DNA of 64,000 bases from Adhaeribacter aquaticus DSM 16391. GTDB lineage: Bacteria > Bacteroidota > Bacteroidia > Cytophagales > Hymenobacteraceae. A model generated the notes under the pieces. The model was not told the DNA's origin and searched no databases. It was given only the letters and a program-made list of their open reading frames with translations. Every line of letters starts with the position of its first letter. Positions within the stretch are counted from its first letter, which is position 1. Both the position numbers and the translations under genes were made by a program. The stretch spans positions 2,567,504 through 2,631,503 of the forward strand of contig NZ_KI421517.1 in the NCBI RefSeq assembly GCF_000473365.1, written 5' to 3'. Of the stretch, positions 1-9,648 are shown in pieces.

Positions 1-249
1 ATAATCTGTTCTATTGGTGCAGTATTTGATTTTTATGCTGGCACAGTAAATAGACCAAGCAATTTTTGGATTAATTTTGGGTTAGAGTGGTTAGGCCGAC
101 TGGTAAAGGAACCAAAAAGAATGTGGAAGCGGTATTTATATTATGGTCCTGTATTTGGTTGGATTTTGCTAAAAGAGAAACAGAAACAAGTAAATTCTTC
201 TATAAAAAGGAATAAATTTAAACAACGTGCTTATCCAATTTCCAAATAA
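1..249 (+). CDS. WecG/TagA/CpsF family glycosyltransferase (3' end only)
   Basis: The first 82 codons are open in frame 1 and end at TAA 247-249; the start lies outside the window. The fragment contains GAVFDFYAGTV, then GLEWLGRLVKEPKRMWKRY, which is the C-terminal signature of WecG/TagA/CpsF (GT26) enzymes. These transfer N-acetylmannosaminuronate, N-acetylmannosamine or a similar sugar onto a lipid-linked precursor on the cytoplasmic membrane face. A basic tail with several Lys and Arg follows, as expected for a peripheral membrane enzyme. It is probably the last gene of an exopolysaccharide cluster lying upstream. The exact sugar cannot be told from this fragment. Confidence 0.8.
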   Translation: MICSIGAVFDFYAGTVNRPSNFWINFGLEWLGRLVKEPKRMWKRYLYYGPVFGWILLKEKQKQVNSSIKRNKFKQRAYPISK

Positions 250-631
250 TTATTAATTAATTTTATTATAAACTTTTTTCATACTTATCTTTTCTAAAAT
301 TTAGTTTAAATTGTGGTAAACAGGTTAAGACCAAGGAAATTATAATATTTTTTCAATCAGTTGTAATTTTAAAATTAATCATTTTTTAAAAACTTCAAGA
401 TTACTAAAAATTGTACCAATTAAATGAAAAGAAGAGAATTTAAAAGTAATTAGCACCCTACCGTAATACTGTGGTTAGGCGTTGGCTAAGCCTTTATTAT
501 TTTTCTTCTTTCTGAAAATGGTACTTTATTAATAAATTAAGTAAGGGGCTAAAAAAACATTCCAGCTCACAGATGTTACTTTTAACCTACAAGTTCCTCT
601 TAGATAATTTTATAAACCAAATTTCTTTGTT
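250..631. other. AT-rich intergenic region between convergent genes
   Basis: About 380 bases with no plausible gene. A weak interrupted stem (TTAG/CTAA core, about 474-498) followed by a T-rich stretch could end transcription from the glycosyltransferase, but it lies over 200 bases past its stop. I see nothing else here. Confidence 0.4.
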
Positions 632-2128
632 TTACCATTTTTTCGAAAACTTTACAATTAAACCTCCTGTATCATACAGAAGCTTTCCAGAATCAAAAGC
701 TGTAAGAAAAGATATACTATAACCTCTGGTTAAATCTCTACTTCCTTCTAAATAAGCTGAAAATTGGTTAACTTCTGGAAAAATTCCATTTTGAGGAGGA
801 AACCTTAATTTGCCCCTAGAACGACCAGAAATACTTGTTCCAAAAGTGCCATAATTTTTTGAATAAGAACTTTTGGCTACAAATCTCCATGCCTTAACTT
901 GTCCTTGTAAACCTACATGAAATGCAAGCACCCGGTTATTATTAAAATAATCTACAGGATCTGAAGGCAAATTTTTTCTGGTTGAAGCCTTTGTACTTAA
1001 AAAAGGAGTTCCTATACCTAAACCTTTATATGACCAACCAGTTGAATAAAAATAGTTATTATAATAATCTTCATCACCTGAAGGGGTAATCTTTGACCAT
1101 GTCTCTCCTGCCTGATTTTTAGTATATAGAAGTTCTAATACTACCTTCCGCCATTGTACAATTTTATCCGAATTTTTCTTATTTATTAGACTAATTCCAT
1201 TTAACCCATCCATGATGTTAGCAAGATAATATAATGCACCCACATCGTAAAAACTTTGTCTGTAAGCAAAAACCTTTATATCCTGCATATCATACTCCAA
1301 CCCTAAATCAATGGAGCCTAATTGATTACCAAGTTTGGATCTCTCTATATAACGCGCTCCATCCTCAGCTCCATATGCTTTCCCTGTAATTACGTAAAAG
1401 TAAGCCTGCAAGGGAGTAAGATTAAAATGACCTGGAGCGTAAATTCTTCTATAATCACCCCAAAATACTTGATGATTAAAACCCCCATAAATCCTTATTT
1501 TCCATTCGTTCCGACCAAACTTCCCATACAAAGATTTTTGGTGAAAATAGACGTAATCCTGATCTACCCTTTTGGTAGATCCTATATTGTAGATACCTAA
1601 AGGAAGCTGCCCAACCCAACCATGGGCGAAGTTACCTTTAAAAGCAAACATTCCTTTAAAAATAGGCAAAGTATAAAATCCAGGAATTGCCAGCTGAACT
1701 TTTGGAATTCCCAAGGCATTACCAGAAATTGCAAAGGCTCCAGATGATAGGGTGGTATCTACTAAACCCATTATTTCCTTTGCACGGCCAGCCTTTAATT
1801 CAAATATACCTAAACGTGCCTTTCCATAACCTTCTACTAGTAAAAATTGTGAAGTTTTTCCTACATTGACTCTTCCCTCATAACCTACTCCCCAATCAAA
1901 TAATTTAGTTTGGGTACTATCATAATCTTTACGCAATCGGCTGATAAAACTTACAGATGGGCCGGAAAGGGGAACGCTACCAAATTGGTTTGATCTTAAC
2001 CAAAATGGAACCTGACCTGAAGTAGTAACAATTCCCTGGCCTTCTAAACCATAATGTACATTTCGAATTTGACCAAACCCAGAAATAAAACTTAAAGAAA
2101 ATAATAGAATAAAGTAAAATTTTGGCAT
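632..2128 (-). CDS. Capsule assembly Wzi family outer-membrane protein
   Basis: 498 residues, ATG start. Residues 1-20 form a signal peptide ending FGQ. The mature chain alternates polar and aromatic residues throughout and ends in FSKKW, typical of an outer-membrane beta-barrel. The region GQVPFWLRSNQFGSVP near residues 38-53 and the overall length match the Bacteroidota Wzi-like family. Enterobacterial Wzi is an outer-membrane lectin that holds capsule on the cell surface. By family and by its place beside sugar-nucleotide genes, this protein probably helps secrete or anchor a surface polysaccharide. Its substrate is unknown. It is separated from fcl by a strong terminator, so it probably has its own promoter. 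Confidence 0.75.
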   Translation of the reverse strand: MPKFYFILLFSLSFISGFGQIRNVHYGLEGQGIVTTSGQVPFWLRSNQFGSVPLSGPSVSFISRLRKDYDSTQTKLFDWGVGYEGRVNVGKTSQFLLVEGYGKARLGIFELKAGRAKEIMGLVDTTLSSGAFAISGNALGIPKVQLAIPGFYTLPIFKGMFAFKGNFAHGWVGQLPLGIYNIGSTKRVDQDYVYFHQKSLYGKFGRNEWKIRIYGGFNHQVFWGDYRRIYAPGHFNLTPLQAYFYVITGKAYGAEDGARYIERSKLGNQLGSIDLGLEYDMQDIKVFAYRQSFYDVGALYYLANIMDGLNGISLINKKNSDKIVQWRKVVLELLYTKNQAGETWSKITPSGDEDYYNNYFYSTGWSYKGLGIGTPFLSTKASTRKNLPSDPVDYFNNNRVLAFHVGLQGQVKAWRFVAKSSYSKNYGTFGTSISGRSRGKLRFPPQNGIFPEVNQFSAYLEGSRDLTRGYSISFLTAFDSGKLLYDTGGLIVKFSKKW

Positions 2129-2603
2129 ATAATAGAATAAGAAAAATAGGGGCTTTAATGGAATAACCTATTGAATAAATAAATTTTCACAACTAGTAGC
2201 ATTAAACTTTTAGAAGTAGTATATGCTTTGATACCTTTTAGTTTGAAAGGAATATCTAATTGTAATTATAAATAAGGCTTTATTAAATTAATTTCCTAGT
2301 AAAAACCAATTAAAAATCCAAATATATATATTAATGTAAAATTAAGGAAAAATTTATATAAATTACTTAAATGCAGTATTTTAATACTAAGGAAGTTATT
2401 ATTCTATGAATTTTTAATACCAATTTATCTCAATAAAATAATAGAAAGACTGACGCTGAAAACTATCATCTTTATTTTTTTCTTTAAAATTAAGTTACTT
2501 TTTTTTATGTGACACGAAAAAGCCACCCCTGCTACTTTTATGTGCAAGAGTGGCTTTTCTAGAAATATAATAAAGCTTATTAGGCTATATTATTAAACAG
2601 AAG
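2129..2603. other. Intergenic region upstream of the Wzi-like gene
   Basis: 475 AT-rich bases without a gene. It holds the fcl-gmd terminator (2517-2558) and must hold the promoter of the Wzi-like gene, but I see no perfect TAnnTTTG box on the minus strand. Confidence 0.5.
2517..2558 (-). terminator. Rho-independent terminator of the gmd-fcl operon
   Basis: Perfect 9-bp arms (AAAAGCCAC / GTGGCTTTT) flank a loop of about 24 bases. Read on the minus strand it lies about 45 bases past the fcl stop and ends in a T run. Confidence 0.8.
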
Positions 2604-3545
2604 TTAAGCAATAATTGCCCATTCAGCTTCTTTTACTTTTTCATAAACGCCTCTAATTCCTTCTTCTAAACCAATATTAGCTTTCCAACCAAAAGAATTC
2701 AGCTTAGACACATCCATCAATTTACGCGGCGTTCCATCAGGTTTAGCAGTATCAAACACTAGTTCGCCTTCAAAACCTACAATAGCTTTCACCAGATAAG
2801 CTAAATCCTTGATGGATATATCTTCACCTACACCAATGTTTACCAATCCAGGCTCATTATAAGTCTGCATCAAATAAAAACAAGCATCTGCTAAATCATC
2901 GGCATGTAAAAACTCCCGTTTCGGCGAACCTGTTCCCCAAATAGTTACCTGTTCTTCTCCCCTGGCCTTTGCTTCGTGCATCTTCCGGATTAATGCTGGT
3001 AACACATGTGAGTTTTGCAGGTCGTAGTTATCATTAGGCCCATAAAGGTTCGTTGGCATTACCGAAATAAAGTTACAACCATACTGATCCCGATAAGCAT
3101 CACACAACTTAATACCGGCAATTTTGGCAATGGCATATGGTTCATTAGTTTGCTCCAAAGGCCCCGTCAACAAATATTCCTCCTTTAAAGGTTGCGGAGC
3201 TAGCTTTGGATAAATACAGGAAGAACCTAAGAACATCAGCTTCTGAACACCCTGCAAATAAGCCGCATGAATCACATTGCTTTGGATCATGAGGTTATCA
3301 TACAGGAACTCGCCGCGGTAGGTATTATTAGCTACAATACCGCCTACTTTAGCAGCCGCTAAAAATACATAATCCGGTTTTTCTTCCTGAAAAAACTCAT
3401 TTACCTGTTGCTGGTTCCGTAAATCAAGCTCTTTAGAAACCCGGGTAATAATATTGGTATAGCCGTCCTGCTCTAATCGCCGGATAATAGCAGAACCGAC
3501 CATCCCCCGATGGCCGGCTACATATATTTTATCTTCTTTATTCAT
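2604..3545 (-). CDS. fcl: GDP-L-fucose synthase
   Basis: 313 residues, ATG start. It converts GDP-4-keto-6-deoxy-D-mannose to GDP-L-fucose by epimerisation at C3 and C5 and NADPH-dependent reduction. The chain opens with [20 protein letters not shown] (11-17) is the NADP-binding loop of this short-chain dehydrogenase branch. S108 within GSSC and the Y137-xxx-K141 pair (PYAIAK) form the catalytic triad; C110 is the Cys seen in family members. The length matches the family. The start lies 17 bases after the gmd stop, so both steps from GDP-mannose to GDP-fucose are cotranscribed. The product would feed fucosylated surface polysaccharide. Confidence 0.95.
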   Translation of the reverse strand: MNKEDKIYVAGHRGMVGSAIIRRLEQDGYTNIITRVSKELDLRNQQQVNEFFQEEKPDYVFLAAAKVGGIVANNTYRGEFLYDNLMIQSNVIHAAYLQGVQKLMFLGSSCIYPKLAPQPLKEEYLLTGPLEQTNEPYAIAKIAGIKLCDAYRDQYGCNFISVMPTNLYGPNDNYDLQNSHVLPALIRKMHEAKARGEEQVTIWGTGSPKREFLHADDLADACFYLMQTYNEPGLVNIGVGEDISIKDLAYLVKAIVGFEGELVFDTAKPDGTPRKLMDVSKLNSFGWKANIGLEEGIRGVYEKVKEAEWAIIA

Positions 3546-3562
3546 TTATTATAAGTGAATGC

Positions 3563-4675
3563 CTATTCAAATTGGTTCTTCACCCGATAACCTTGCTCCA
3601 ATAACATTTTCTCTTTCTGAAAATGCTCTACGTCCGCGTCCATCATGTCTTTTACCAGGGCAGGCAAATCGTATTTTGGCTCCCAACCTAACTGGGTTTT
3701 CGATTTAGTAGGGTCACCAATTAACAATTCTACTTCAGTAGGGCGGAAATAACGTGGATCTACGGCTACCACTTCAGTACCCACTTCCAGTTGGAAGTCT
3801 GGGTTAGAGCAGGACATTACCACGCCTTTCTCTTCTACCCCAATGCCACTAAAGGCTAACTCAATACCTACTTCCGAGAAAGCCATTTTTACAAAATCTC
3901 TAACGGTAGTAGTAATACCGGTAGCAATTACATAGTCTTCCGCAACATCCTGCTGCAAGATTAAATACATAGCTTCTATATAATCTTTGGCATGTCCCCA
4001 GTCGCGTTTAGCATCCAGGTTACCTAAATACAATTTATCCTGCATCCCTAGCGCAATCTTAGCGGCGCCCCGGGTAATTTTACGGGTAACAAAGGTTTCG
4101 CCTCTTAAAGGTGATTCGTGGTTGAACAAGATACCGTTGCAGGCATACATATCGTACGCTTCGCGGTAGTTTACAGTGATCCAGTAGCCGTATAATTTAG
4201 CAACCGCATATGGCGAGCGTGGATAAAAAGGAGTTGTTTCAGACTGTGGTACTGCCTGTACTAAACCGTACAATTCAGATGTAGATGCCTGGTAAATACG
4301 GGTCTTTTTGGTTAAACCTAAGATACGAACCGCTTCTAAAATCCGCAATGTACCAATACCATCCGCATTAGCCGTATACTCAGGTGTATCGAAGCTCACT
4401 TTCACATGGCTCATAGCCCCCAGGTTATAAATTTCGTCGGGCTGTACTTGCTGAATAATCCGGATAATATTGGTAGAGTCACTTAAATCACCGTAGTGCA
4501 GGTGGAACCGTACATCTTCTTCGTGCGGATCCTGGTACAGGTGGTCAATCCGATCAGTATTAAACAAAGAACTTCTCCGCTTGATACCATGTACTTCATA
4601 TCCTTTCTTTAATAGAAACTCTGCTAAATAGGCACCATCCTGCCCTGTAATTCCCGTGATTAAAGCTTTCTTCAT
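3563..4675 (-). CDS. gmd: GDP-mannose 4,6-dehydratase
   Basis: 370 residues, ATG start. It makes GDP-4-keto-6-deoxy-D-mannose from GDP-D-mannose with bound NADP. The glycine-rich loop GITGQDG (8-14) and the catalytic residues T132, E134, Y156 and K160 (STSELYG and SPYAVAK) are all present. The NADP-contacting segment [15 protein letters not shown] follows at 33-47. First gene of a two-gene operon with fcl; its substrate is made by the manC gene at 6.2 kb. The 470 bases upstream are non-coding and very AT-rich. TATCTTTA at about 4749-4756 on the minus strand is a 7/8 match to the -7 box but has no convincing -33 element. Confidence 0.95.
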   Translation of the reverse strand: MKKALITGITGQDGAYLAEFLLKKGYEVHGIKRRSSLFNTDRIDHLYQDPHEEDVRFHLHYGDLSDSTNIIRIIQQVQPDEIYNLGAMSHVKVSFDTPEYTANADGIGTLRILEAVRILGLTKKTRIYQASTSELYGLVQAVPQSETTPFYPRSPYAVAKLYGYWITVNYREAYDMYACNGILFNHESPLRGETFVTRKITRGAAKIALGMQDKLYLGNLDAKRDWGHAKDYIEAMYLILQQDVAEDYVIATGITTTVRDFVKMAFSEVGIELAFSGIGVEEKGVVMSCSNPDFQLEVGTEVVAVDPRYFRPTEVELLIGDPTKSKTQLGWEPKYDLPALVKDMMDADVEHFQKEKMLLEQGYRVKNQFE

Positions 4676-5147
4676 GTTATATATTTGTATTTTTTCCTTA
4701 TTTATTCCACGCTGGAGCGGAAAAGTGAAATTGTAAAAATTTAAACTTTAAAGATAATGTCTATTAAAAAAGTTCCTTTTAGTTTGATTTACAAAATTAT
4801 AAAAAAAAATATTGTTGCAAAGCCAAGTTAAAAACATTAACAATTTTTTAAAAAAAACATTAAAACATTACAATTAAAACAATTATTAATTCTACTCAAT
4901 CAGTTATAGCCTTTGTTATTTTAATATTTTTTATAAAAAAATTCGTGTTTTTCCCCGATTTTATTATAAAAAACATCATAATATGATACCTATAAAAGGT
5001 ATCTTTTTTCGATTATTAACTAAATCATTTACCAGTTCCGTCTTTATTTATATATACCCTAATAAATTTTTGTAAATGGTTTGTGAAAATCCAATAAGTC
5101 ATGCATCTGACGAAGGAAATTTATAGGCAAATAGATATATCTTTAAA
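4676..5147. other. AT-rich intergenic region with an unassigned plus-strand hairpin
   Basis: 470 bases of very AT-rich sequence with no gene. It carries the gmd promoter region on the minus strand and the 3' flank of the DUF4184 gene. The only clear structure is the hairpin at 4985-5009, listed separately. Confidence 0.5.
4985..5009 (+). terminator. Terminator-like hairpin with no known plus-strand transcript
   Basis: GATACC (4985-4990) pairs with GGTATC (4998-5003) around a 7-base loop and is followed directly by six T on the plus strand. On the minus strand, where the flanking genes lie, no T run follows. Confidence 0.45.
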
Positions 5148-5891
5148 TCAACTCCTTAAAATTGTAACTTTAACGAAACAAGAAACTAGTAATAAACTTA
5201 AAAGAACAGCCGCTATAGTTGTACTGATTAAATCATAAAAATAAAGCTGTGGTTCTAGTTTATATTGAAGCCTTACCCAAATAATAACCAGAACAAGCAC
5301 GCCAAAAAACAACCAGAAACCATTAAAATTATACTCCGCTCTTATACCTGCTTCATGTTTAGGTAAACGTATTACTAAAAAGAAAAATATTAAAATGGCC
5401 ACCAAGGAGATTACCCGATCCAGAATGCCAAATATAGCATATGTTTGCTCTTTCCACAGCAAGCGCGTGGAAAGAGCAGGAACTAGTTGCACAACTTTAC
5501 CATAAGGATGCGTACAGCTATCTAATGCAAAATGGGATATAACTCCTATTAGTATAGAGAAAATAATAATCGGATAATTTTCTCTAAATGCTTTATTCCA
5601 ATTAAGACCATTAAAAGCTACTAAGCGCTTTCTTAAGCTTAGCGGTAAGTTATCTACTAAAGGCTCTCTAACAATATTATGAAAGAGGAAGGCTAACAAA
5701 ATACCTAAGGGCAAATTAAAGTAAAAAATAGCGGGCCAGGTATGGCTAAAAGAATCATAAATCCGCATCCGGATAAATTTTTCAAAATCCGGCACCAAAC
5801 TTCCTACGACTAAGCCCGTTACAGATCGAAACCTTTTAGGCAAGTAGCAGAACGGTAAAATCGCAATTGGATGGGAAAACGTGAATGGCAT
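5148..5891 (-). CDS. DUF4184 family integral membrane protein
   Basis: 247 residues, ATG start. The N-terminus reads MPFTFSHPIAILPF, then GSLVPDFEKF (30-39); FSHP plus GSLVPD is the signature of DUF4184, a family related to membrane-bound YdjM-like proteins. A second conserved patch, ISHFALDSCTHPYGK (about 118-132), supplies further His and Asp residues, so a metal-binding site is plausible. About five hydrophobic segments span the rest, including a run of C-terminal helices. No catalytic role is established for the family, and the neighbours do not suggest one. Confidence 0.75.
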   Translation of the reverse strand: MPFTFSHPIAILPFCYLPKRFRSVTGLVVGSLVPDFEKFIRMRIYDSFSHTWPAIFYFNLPLGILLAFLFHNIVREPLVDNLPLSLRKRLVAFNGLNWNKAFRENYPIIIFSILIGVISHFALDSCTHPYGKVVQLVPALSTRLLWKEQTYAIFGILDRVISLVAILIFFFLVIRLPKHEAGIRAEYNFNGFWLFFGVLVLVIIWVRLQYKLEPQLYFYDLISTTIAAVLLSLLLVSCFVKVTILRS

Positions 5892-6247
5892 TGGTTAATT
5901 TATCTATCCGTATAATTACAAAACACCTCTGGTAAATTTATTTACCTTTTAGCATTGGTTTCTTCTACTTTTAATAAATAAAGGTTATCAGGCAGCATTA
6001 GAAAACTCCAATTTCAAAATCATTTTTCTATTTTACTATCTACTATATTGCTCAAATTACATAGAATATATTCAATATTAGCACTAATGATTAAAATTTT
6101 TTAAACAAATTTAAGGAAGTTTAGATATTTTTTTTAATCTTTGTCAAAGAACATTAATTGGTTAATATTAAATAAGTTAAAATTTAACTACACGCAGTTA
6201 GTTTAAATCTTCCTCAGAAACCCGTCTATTTCTTTATATCTACCTTC
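5892..6247. other. Divergent promoter region between DUF4184 gene and manC
   Basis: 356 bases, no gene. An odd palindrome GTTAAA-A-TTTAAC (6176-6188) lies about 60 bases before manC and could be an operator, but such AT palindromes also arise by chance here. AATCTTTG near 6137-6144 is an imperfect -7 box. Confidence 0.4.
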
Positions 6248-7327
6248 ATGAACAATAATACTTATGTCCTGATTATGGCTGGTGGCGTTGGCAGCCGGTT
6301 TTGGCCTAAGAGCCGTAATAACTTTCCGAAACAATTTATAGATATACTCGGCATTGGAAAATCCTTGCTGCAGTTAACGTACGAGCGCTTTCTGAAACTT
6401 TGCCCGGCCACTAATATCTTTATTGTTACTAACGGCCAATACAGCCAGATTATTCAGGAGCAGTTAACCGGCATAGCGGTTGATAATATTATTTGTGAAC
6501 CTTCCCGTAACAATACGGCTCCTTGTATTGCTTATGCTTCTTTTAAAGTAGCTAACTTAAACCCGGAGGCAAATATTGTGGTAGCGCCTTCTGATCATTT
6601 TATTCTTTACGAGGAGGTATTTATTCAGAAGCTGCAGCAAGCCCTGCAATTTAGTCAACAAAATGAGGCCCTGGTAACCTTGGGCATAACCCCTACCCGT
6701 CCGGATACCGGTTATGGTTACATTAATTTTGATAAAGCAGGTACAGAAGGGGTTCACAAGGTAATTCGGTTTACCGAAAAACCATCCCTGGACAAAGCCC
6801 AGGAGTTTTTAGCCAGCGGCGATTACCTGTGGAATGCCGGTATCTTTATCTGGAAAGTAAGTACGGTATTGAAAGCCTTAGAAGAAAATAGCCCGGAAAT
6901 TTACCAACTTTTCCAAAAAGGCAATTCCGTATACAACACGCCCGAAGAGGAAGTATTTATTCGGGAGTATTACCCGCAATCGCCTAATATATCGGTGGAT
7001 TATGCCATTATGGAAAAAGCCGATAATATTTATACCGTACCAGCAGATTTTGGCTGGTCGGATTTAGGCACCTGGGCTTCTTTATACGATGCCGCGGACA
7101 AGAATGAAGCGAACAATGTAATTGCCGGTCAGAAAATTAAGTTATACGATACTACCGACTGCGTCATTCATCTGCCGCAAAATAAGGCCGCTGTAATAAA
7201 AGGCTTGCAAAACTTTATTGTGGTGGATGATGGTTCCGTATTGCTGATCTATCCGAAAGATAATGAGCAGGAAATAAAAAGTGTTTCGCAGGAAGTAATT
7301 GCGGAATATGGCAGTGATTTTTCCTAG
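6248..7327 (+). CDS. manC: Mannose-1-phosphate guanylyltransferase
   Basis: 359 residues, ATG start. It makes GDP-mannose from mannose-1-phosphate and GTP. The nucleotidyltransferase signature MAGGVGSRFWPKSR is at 10-23, with the catalytic Lys in FPKQF just after. FTEKPS (about 176-181) and GDYLWNAGIFIWK (about 191-203) form the sugar-phosphate pocket, and GWSDLGTWASLY follows. The length corresponds to the single-domain enzyme, without the C-terminal isomerase/cupin domain of bifunctional AlgA/ManC proteins. It stands alone between a divergent promoter region and a strong terminator. Its product is the substrate of gmd, transcribed in the opposite direction 1.6 kb away. Confidence 0.93.
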   Translation: MNNNTYVLIMAGGVGSRFWPKSRNNFPKQFIDILGIGKSLLQLTYERFLKLCPATNIFIVTNGQYSQIIQEQLTGIAVDNIICEPSRNNTAPCIAYASFKVANLNPEANIVVAPSDHFILYEEVFIQKLQQALQFSQQNEALVTLGITPTRPDTGYGYINFDKAGTEGVHKVIRFTEKPSLDKAQEFLASGDYLWNAGIFIWKVSTVLKALEENSPEIYQLFQKGNSVYNTPEEEVFIREYYPQSPNISVDYAIMEKADNIYTVPADFGWSDLGTWASLYDAADKNEANNVIAGQKIKLYDTTDCVIHLPQNKAAVIKGLQNFIVVDDGSVLLIYPKDNEQEIKSVSQEVIAEYGSDFS

Positions 7328-7353
7328 TCTAAAAAATTAATTGCATAATTATC

Positions 7354-7393
7354 AAAAAGGGTCAGAACTAATCAAGCGGTTCTGACCCTTTTT
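7354..7393 (+). terminator. Rho-independent terminator of manC
   Basis: A long perfect stem, AAAAAGGGTCAGAAC / GTTCTGACCCTTTTT, with a 10-base loop and a T tail, starting 27 bases after the manC stop. Confidence 0.9.
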
Positions 7394-7915
7394 AATTTTA
7401 TGTTATGAAAAATTGACTCTATACCAACACTAACAGTCTCCTAATAATATATTTACAACTTGCTTTTTACCGTTCTGCCTGACCAATACACGGACAACAA
7501 TAAAGATTTGTTAATATTTAATCTATATTACCGCTATATAAGCTATAACCAAAAGCGTCGGGTGTAATCTAAGAAATTAAAATAACTGCATTTTAATTAA
7601 TATTATTTTAAAACTTAAAACCTCTTACAAAGCCAATCTATCATTAACCTTTTATCAGGATCAGGTTTTCTACCATATTTATTTCTTTGCGTATAAATCA
7701 AAATTCTTACTTTAGCCAATTCTATAGAAGAAATTTGCTTTTAGGAAAAACCAATACTTTTAGAGCAAATAAATTTGATTTTGTTTTATTAAACACCTTA
7801 TACCTATATAAGAAACTCGCCCAATCAAGGAACATCAAGCTATTAATTGGCATGTTTTAACGCTCAAAATATCATGAGCAAGGGCGATTATAAGAAAGTT
7901 AACACTCCCTAAACT
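7394..7915. other. AT-rich intergenic region upstream of rfbA
   Basis: About 520 bases without a gene, unusually long for the gap before a housekeeping sugar-nucleotide gene. A candidate promoter (7686-7715) would leave a leader of roughly 190 bases. I see no recognisable riboswitch in it. Confidence 0.45.
7686..7715 (+). promoter_or_regulatory. Candidate Bacteroidota promoter for rfbA
   Basis: TTTG at 7686-7689, an 18-base spacer, then TACTTTAG at 7708-7715 (7/8 match to TAnnTTTG). Confidence 0.35.
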
Positions 7916-8776
7916 ATGAAAGGAATTATTCTTGCCGGAGGCTCCGGCACCAGGCTGCACCCATTAACCTTAGCGGTTAGCAAACAACTAATGCCCGTTT
8001 ATGATAAACCGATGATTTATTACCCGCTCTCAACGCTGATGCTGGCGGGTATCCGGGAAATTCTGATTATTTCAACGCCCCACGACTTGCCCCTGTTTGA
8101 GCGGCTTCTGGGCGATGGCAGTAGCATTGGCTGCAGTTTCAGTTATGCAGTTCAGGAAGAACCCAATGGTTTAGCCCAGGCTTTTATAATAGGCGCTGAC
8201 TTTATTGGGAAAGAAAAAGTAGCCCTGGTTCTGGGTGATAATATCTTTTATGGCTCTGGTATGAGCAAACTGCTGCAGGCGAATAATGATCCGGATGGAG
8301 GGGTTGTTTATGCTTATCACGTACTGGATCCGGAACGATACGGGGTAGTAGATTTTGATGAAAACATGAACGCGCTATCTATTGAAGAAAAGCCTGCTCA
8401 ACCTAAATCTAATTTTGCGGTGCCCGGCCTTTACTTCTATGATAATGATGTTCTGGAAATAGCCCGAAACCTAAAACCTAGTCCACGGGGCGAATACGAA
8501 ATCACGGATGTGAATAAAGAATACCTACGCCGCGGCAAACTGAAAGTAGGTATACTGGACCGGGGCACGGCCTGGCTGGACACCGGCACCATTCAATCTT
8601 TGATGCAGGCTGCTACCTTCGTGCAGGTAATAGAAGAGCGCCAGGGATTAAAAATCGGTTCTATTGAGGAGGTGGCTTACCGCATGGGCTTTATAGATGC
8701 CGAACAGCTTAGAAAAGTGGCCGAACCCTTACGAAAAAGCGGGTACGGCACCTATTTGCTCAATATATTAAAATAA
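7916..8776 (+). CDS. rfbA: Glucose-1-phosphate thymidylyltransferase
   Basis: 286 residues, ATG start. It makes dTDP-glucose from glucose-1-phosphate and dTTP, the first step to dTDP-rhamnose and other dTDP-deoxysugars. [13 protein letters not shown] (6-18) is the nucleotide-binding signature. [16 protein letters not shown] (23-38), VLGDNIFYG (about 105-113) and RGTAWLDTG (about 221-229) are all characteristic of RmlA/RfbA, and the length fits. Unusually, rfbB, rfbC and rfbD are not beside it, so the rest of the pathway must lie elsewhere. It probably forms a single-gene unit. Confidence 0.93.
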   Translation: MKGIILAGGSGTRLHPLTLAVSKQLMPVYDKPMIYYPLSTLMLAGIREILIISTPHDLPLFERLLGDGSSIGCSFSYAVQEEPNGLAQAFIIGADFIGKEKVALVLGDNIFYGSGMSKLLQANNDPDGGVVYAYHVLDPERYGVVDFDENMNALSIEEKPAQPKSNFAVPGLYFYDNDVLEIARNLKPSPRGEYEITDVNKEYLRRGKLKVGILDRGTAWLDTGTIQSLMQAATFVQVIEERQGLKIGSIEEVAYRMGFIDAEQLRKVAEPLRKSGYGTYLLNILK

Positions 8777-8865
8777 AGCAAAGCTGTAAAACTTCACTAT
8801 TCAGAGAAACTAGTTGCTTTTTATACGAAGACGTGATTCTTCCTTTATTGTACCAACAGCTTATC

Positions 8866-8904
8866 ATAAAACAGAGCAGACGTTTTAATCTAACGCCTGC
8901 CCTG
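8866..8904 (-). terminator. Rho-independent terminator of the cupin gene
   Basis: The arms 8872-8884 and 8892-8904 pair fully only in the minus-strand RNA, where two A/C mismatches of the plus strand become U-G wobbles. TTTTAT follows on that strand, 60 bases past the cupin stop. Confidence 0.55.
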
Positions 8905-8963
8905 TAATGTTAAAAAAGCTATGAAAACAGTATGATCTGTAAGGCAAAATCCCTGCCAGTTCT

Positions 8964-9515
8964 TCATAAGTTATGCCTAGCATACTTTTTTAAAAGCTTT
9001 TCTTCTAAACCTGCTTTTCGGGCGCCAAAAGCCACTAACTCAATTACCGGCTTTGTCAACCGTAACACTCCTACCCCATGGGTATCGCCTAGGGAGGTTA
9101 TAAGCGCTGCATAAAACCAATTTTTAGGAATTCCTTTTTCCGTGGTTAATCCATCGGAAGCTAAACCGTACAAAATTTTAATAAACTTTTCGAACCCAAT
9201 ACTGGCCGGTCTCAACTCAGTCAGGAAAGTAATTGGGTGCGCACCGGGGTTATAAAAGCGGTGGACGAGCTTAGGCAGAACGGTAAAAGCTTCTCCGGGT
9301 TTCAGCAATCTTGTTTGATTACCTAACTGGACACCTAAATTTCCGGTTACAGGGGTAAAGGTTTCGGCATAGGTAAGGTGGTAATGTAAAGGATTACCAC
9401 CTCCCGGAGCCAGTTCTACTTCCAGCAATGTGTATTCCCCATTTGTTTCAGCGGCCGTTTTCAGAAAGGTAACTTTATCCTTTACATTAGGATTTTTAAA
9501 AATACGCTGATTCAT
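8964..9515 (-). CDS. Cupin-domain protein
   Basis: 183 residues from ATG 9515; a GTG six codons upstream (9533) is also in frame, but the ATG is preferred. One cupin barrel fills residues 20-100: GGGNPLHYHLTYAETFTPV carries the His-x-His and Glu of cupin motif 1, and LPKLVHRFYNPG carries the His of motif 2, so a bound metal is likely. The C-terminal third (GLASDGLTTEKGIPKNWFYAALI) is helical and not part of the cupin fold. Similar proteins are annotated only as cupins; the substrate is unknown. It is transcribed divergently from the Gfo/Idh/MocA gene, 133 bases away. Confidence 0.75.
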   Translation of the reverse strand: MNQRIFKNPNVKDKVTFLKTAAETNGEYTLLEVELAPGGGNPLHYHLTYAETFTPVTGNLGVQLGNQTRLLKPGEAFTVLPKLVHRFYNPGAHPITFLTELRPASIGFEKFIKILYGLASDGLTTEKGIPKNWFYAALITSLGDTHGVGVLRLTKPVIELVAFGARKAGLEEKLLKKYARHNL

Positions 9516-9567
9516 ATATTTATTCTCATTCACTCTAGCAGTTTACCCTGTGAGTTGGGTGATAAGT

Positions 9568-9575
9568 TATTTTTG
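9568..9575 (+). promoter_or_regulatory. Candidate -7 box for the Gfo/Idh/MocA gene
   Basis: TATTTTTG, a perfect TAnnTTTG. The best upstream element is TTTA at a 22-base spacing, so support is moderate. Confidence 0.35.
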
Positions 9576-9648
9576 GGATACCTTAATTTTATTTACGCAC
9601 TAATTGCAAAAGAATTTTTAATATTGAAAATTAAAAGACTTACACGAC

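Noticed and set aside
6557-6757. Reverse-strand open frame inside manC
   Set aside because: Shadow of the well-supported manC frame.
9516-9533. GTG start for the cupin protein
   Set aside because: An ATG six codons later is in frame and sufficient; the GTG cannot be excluded.
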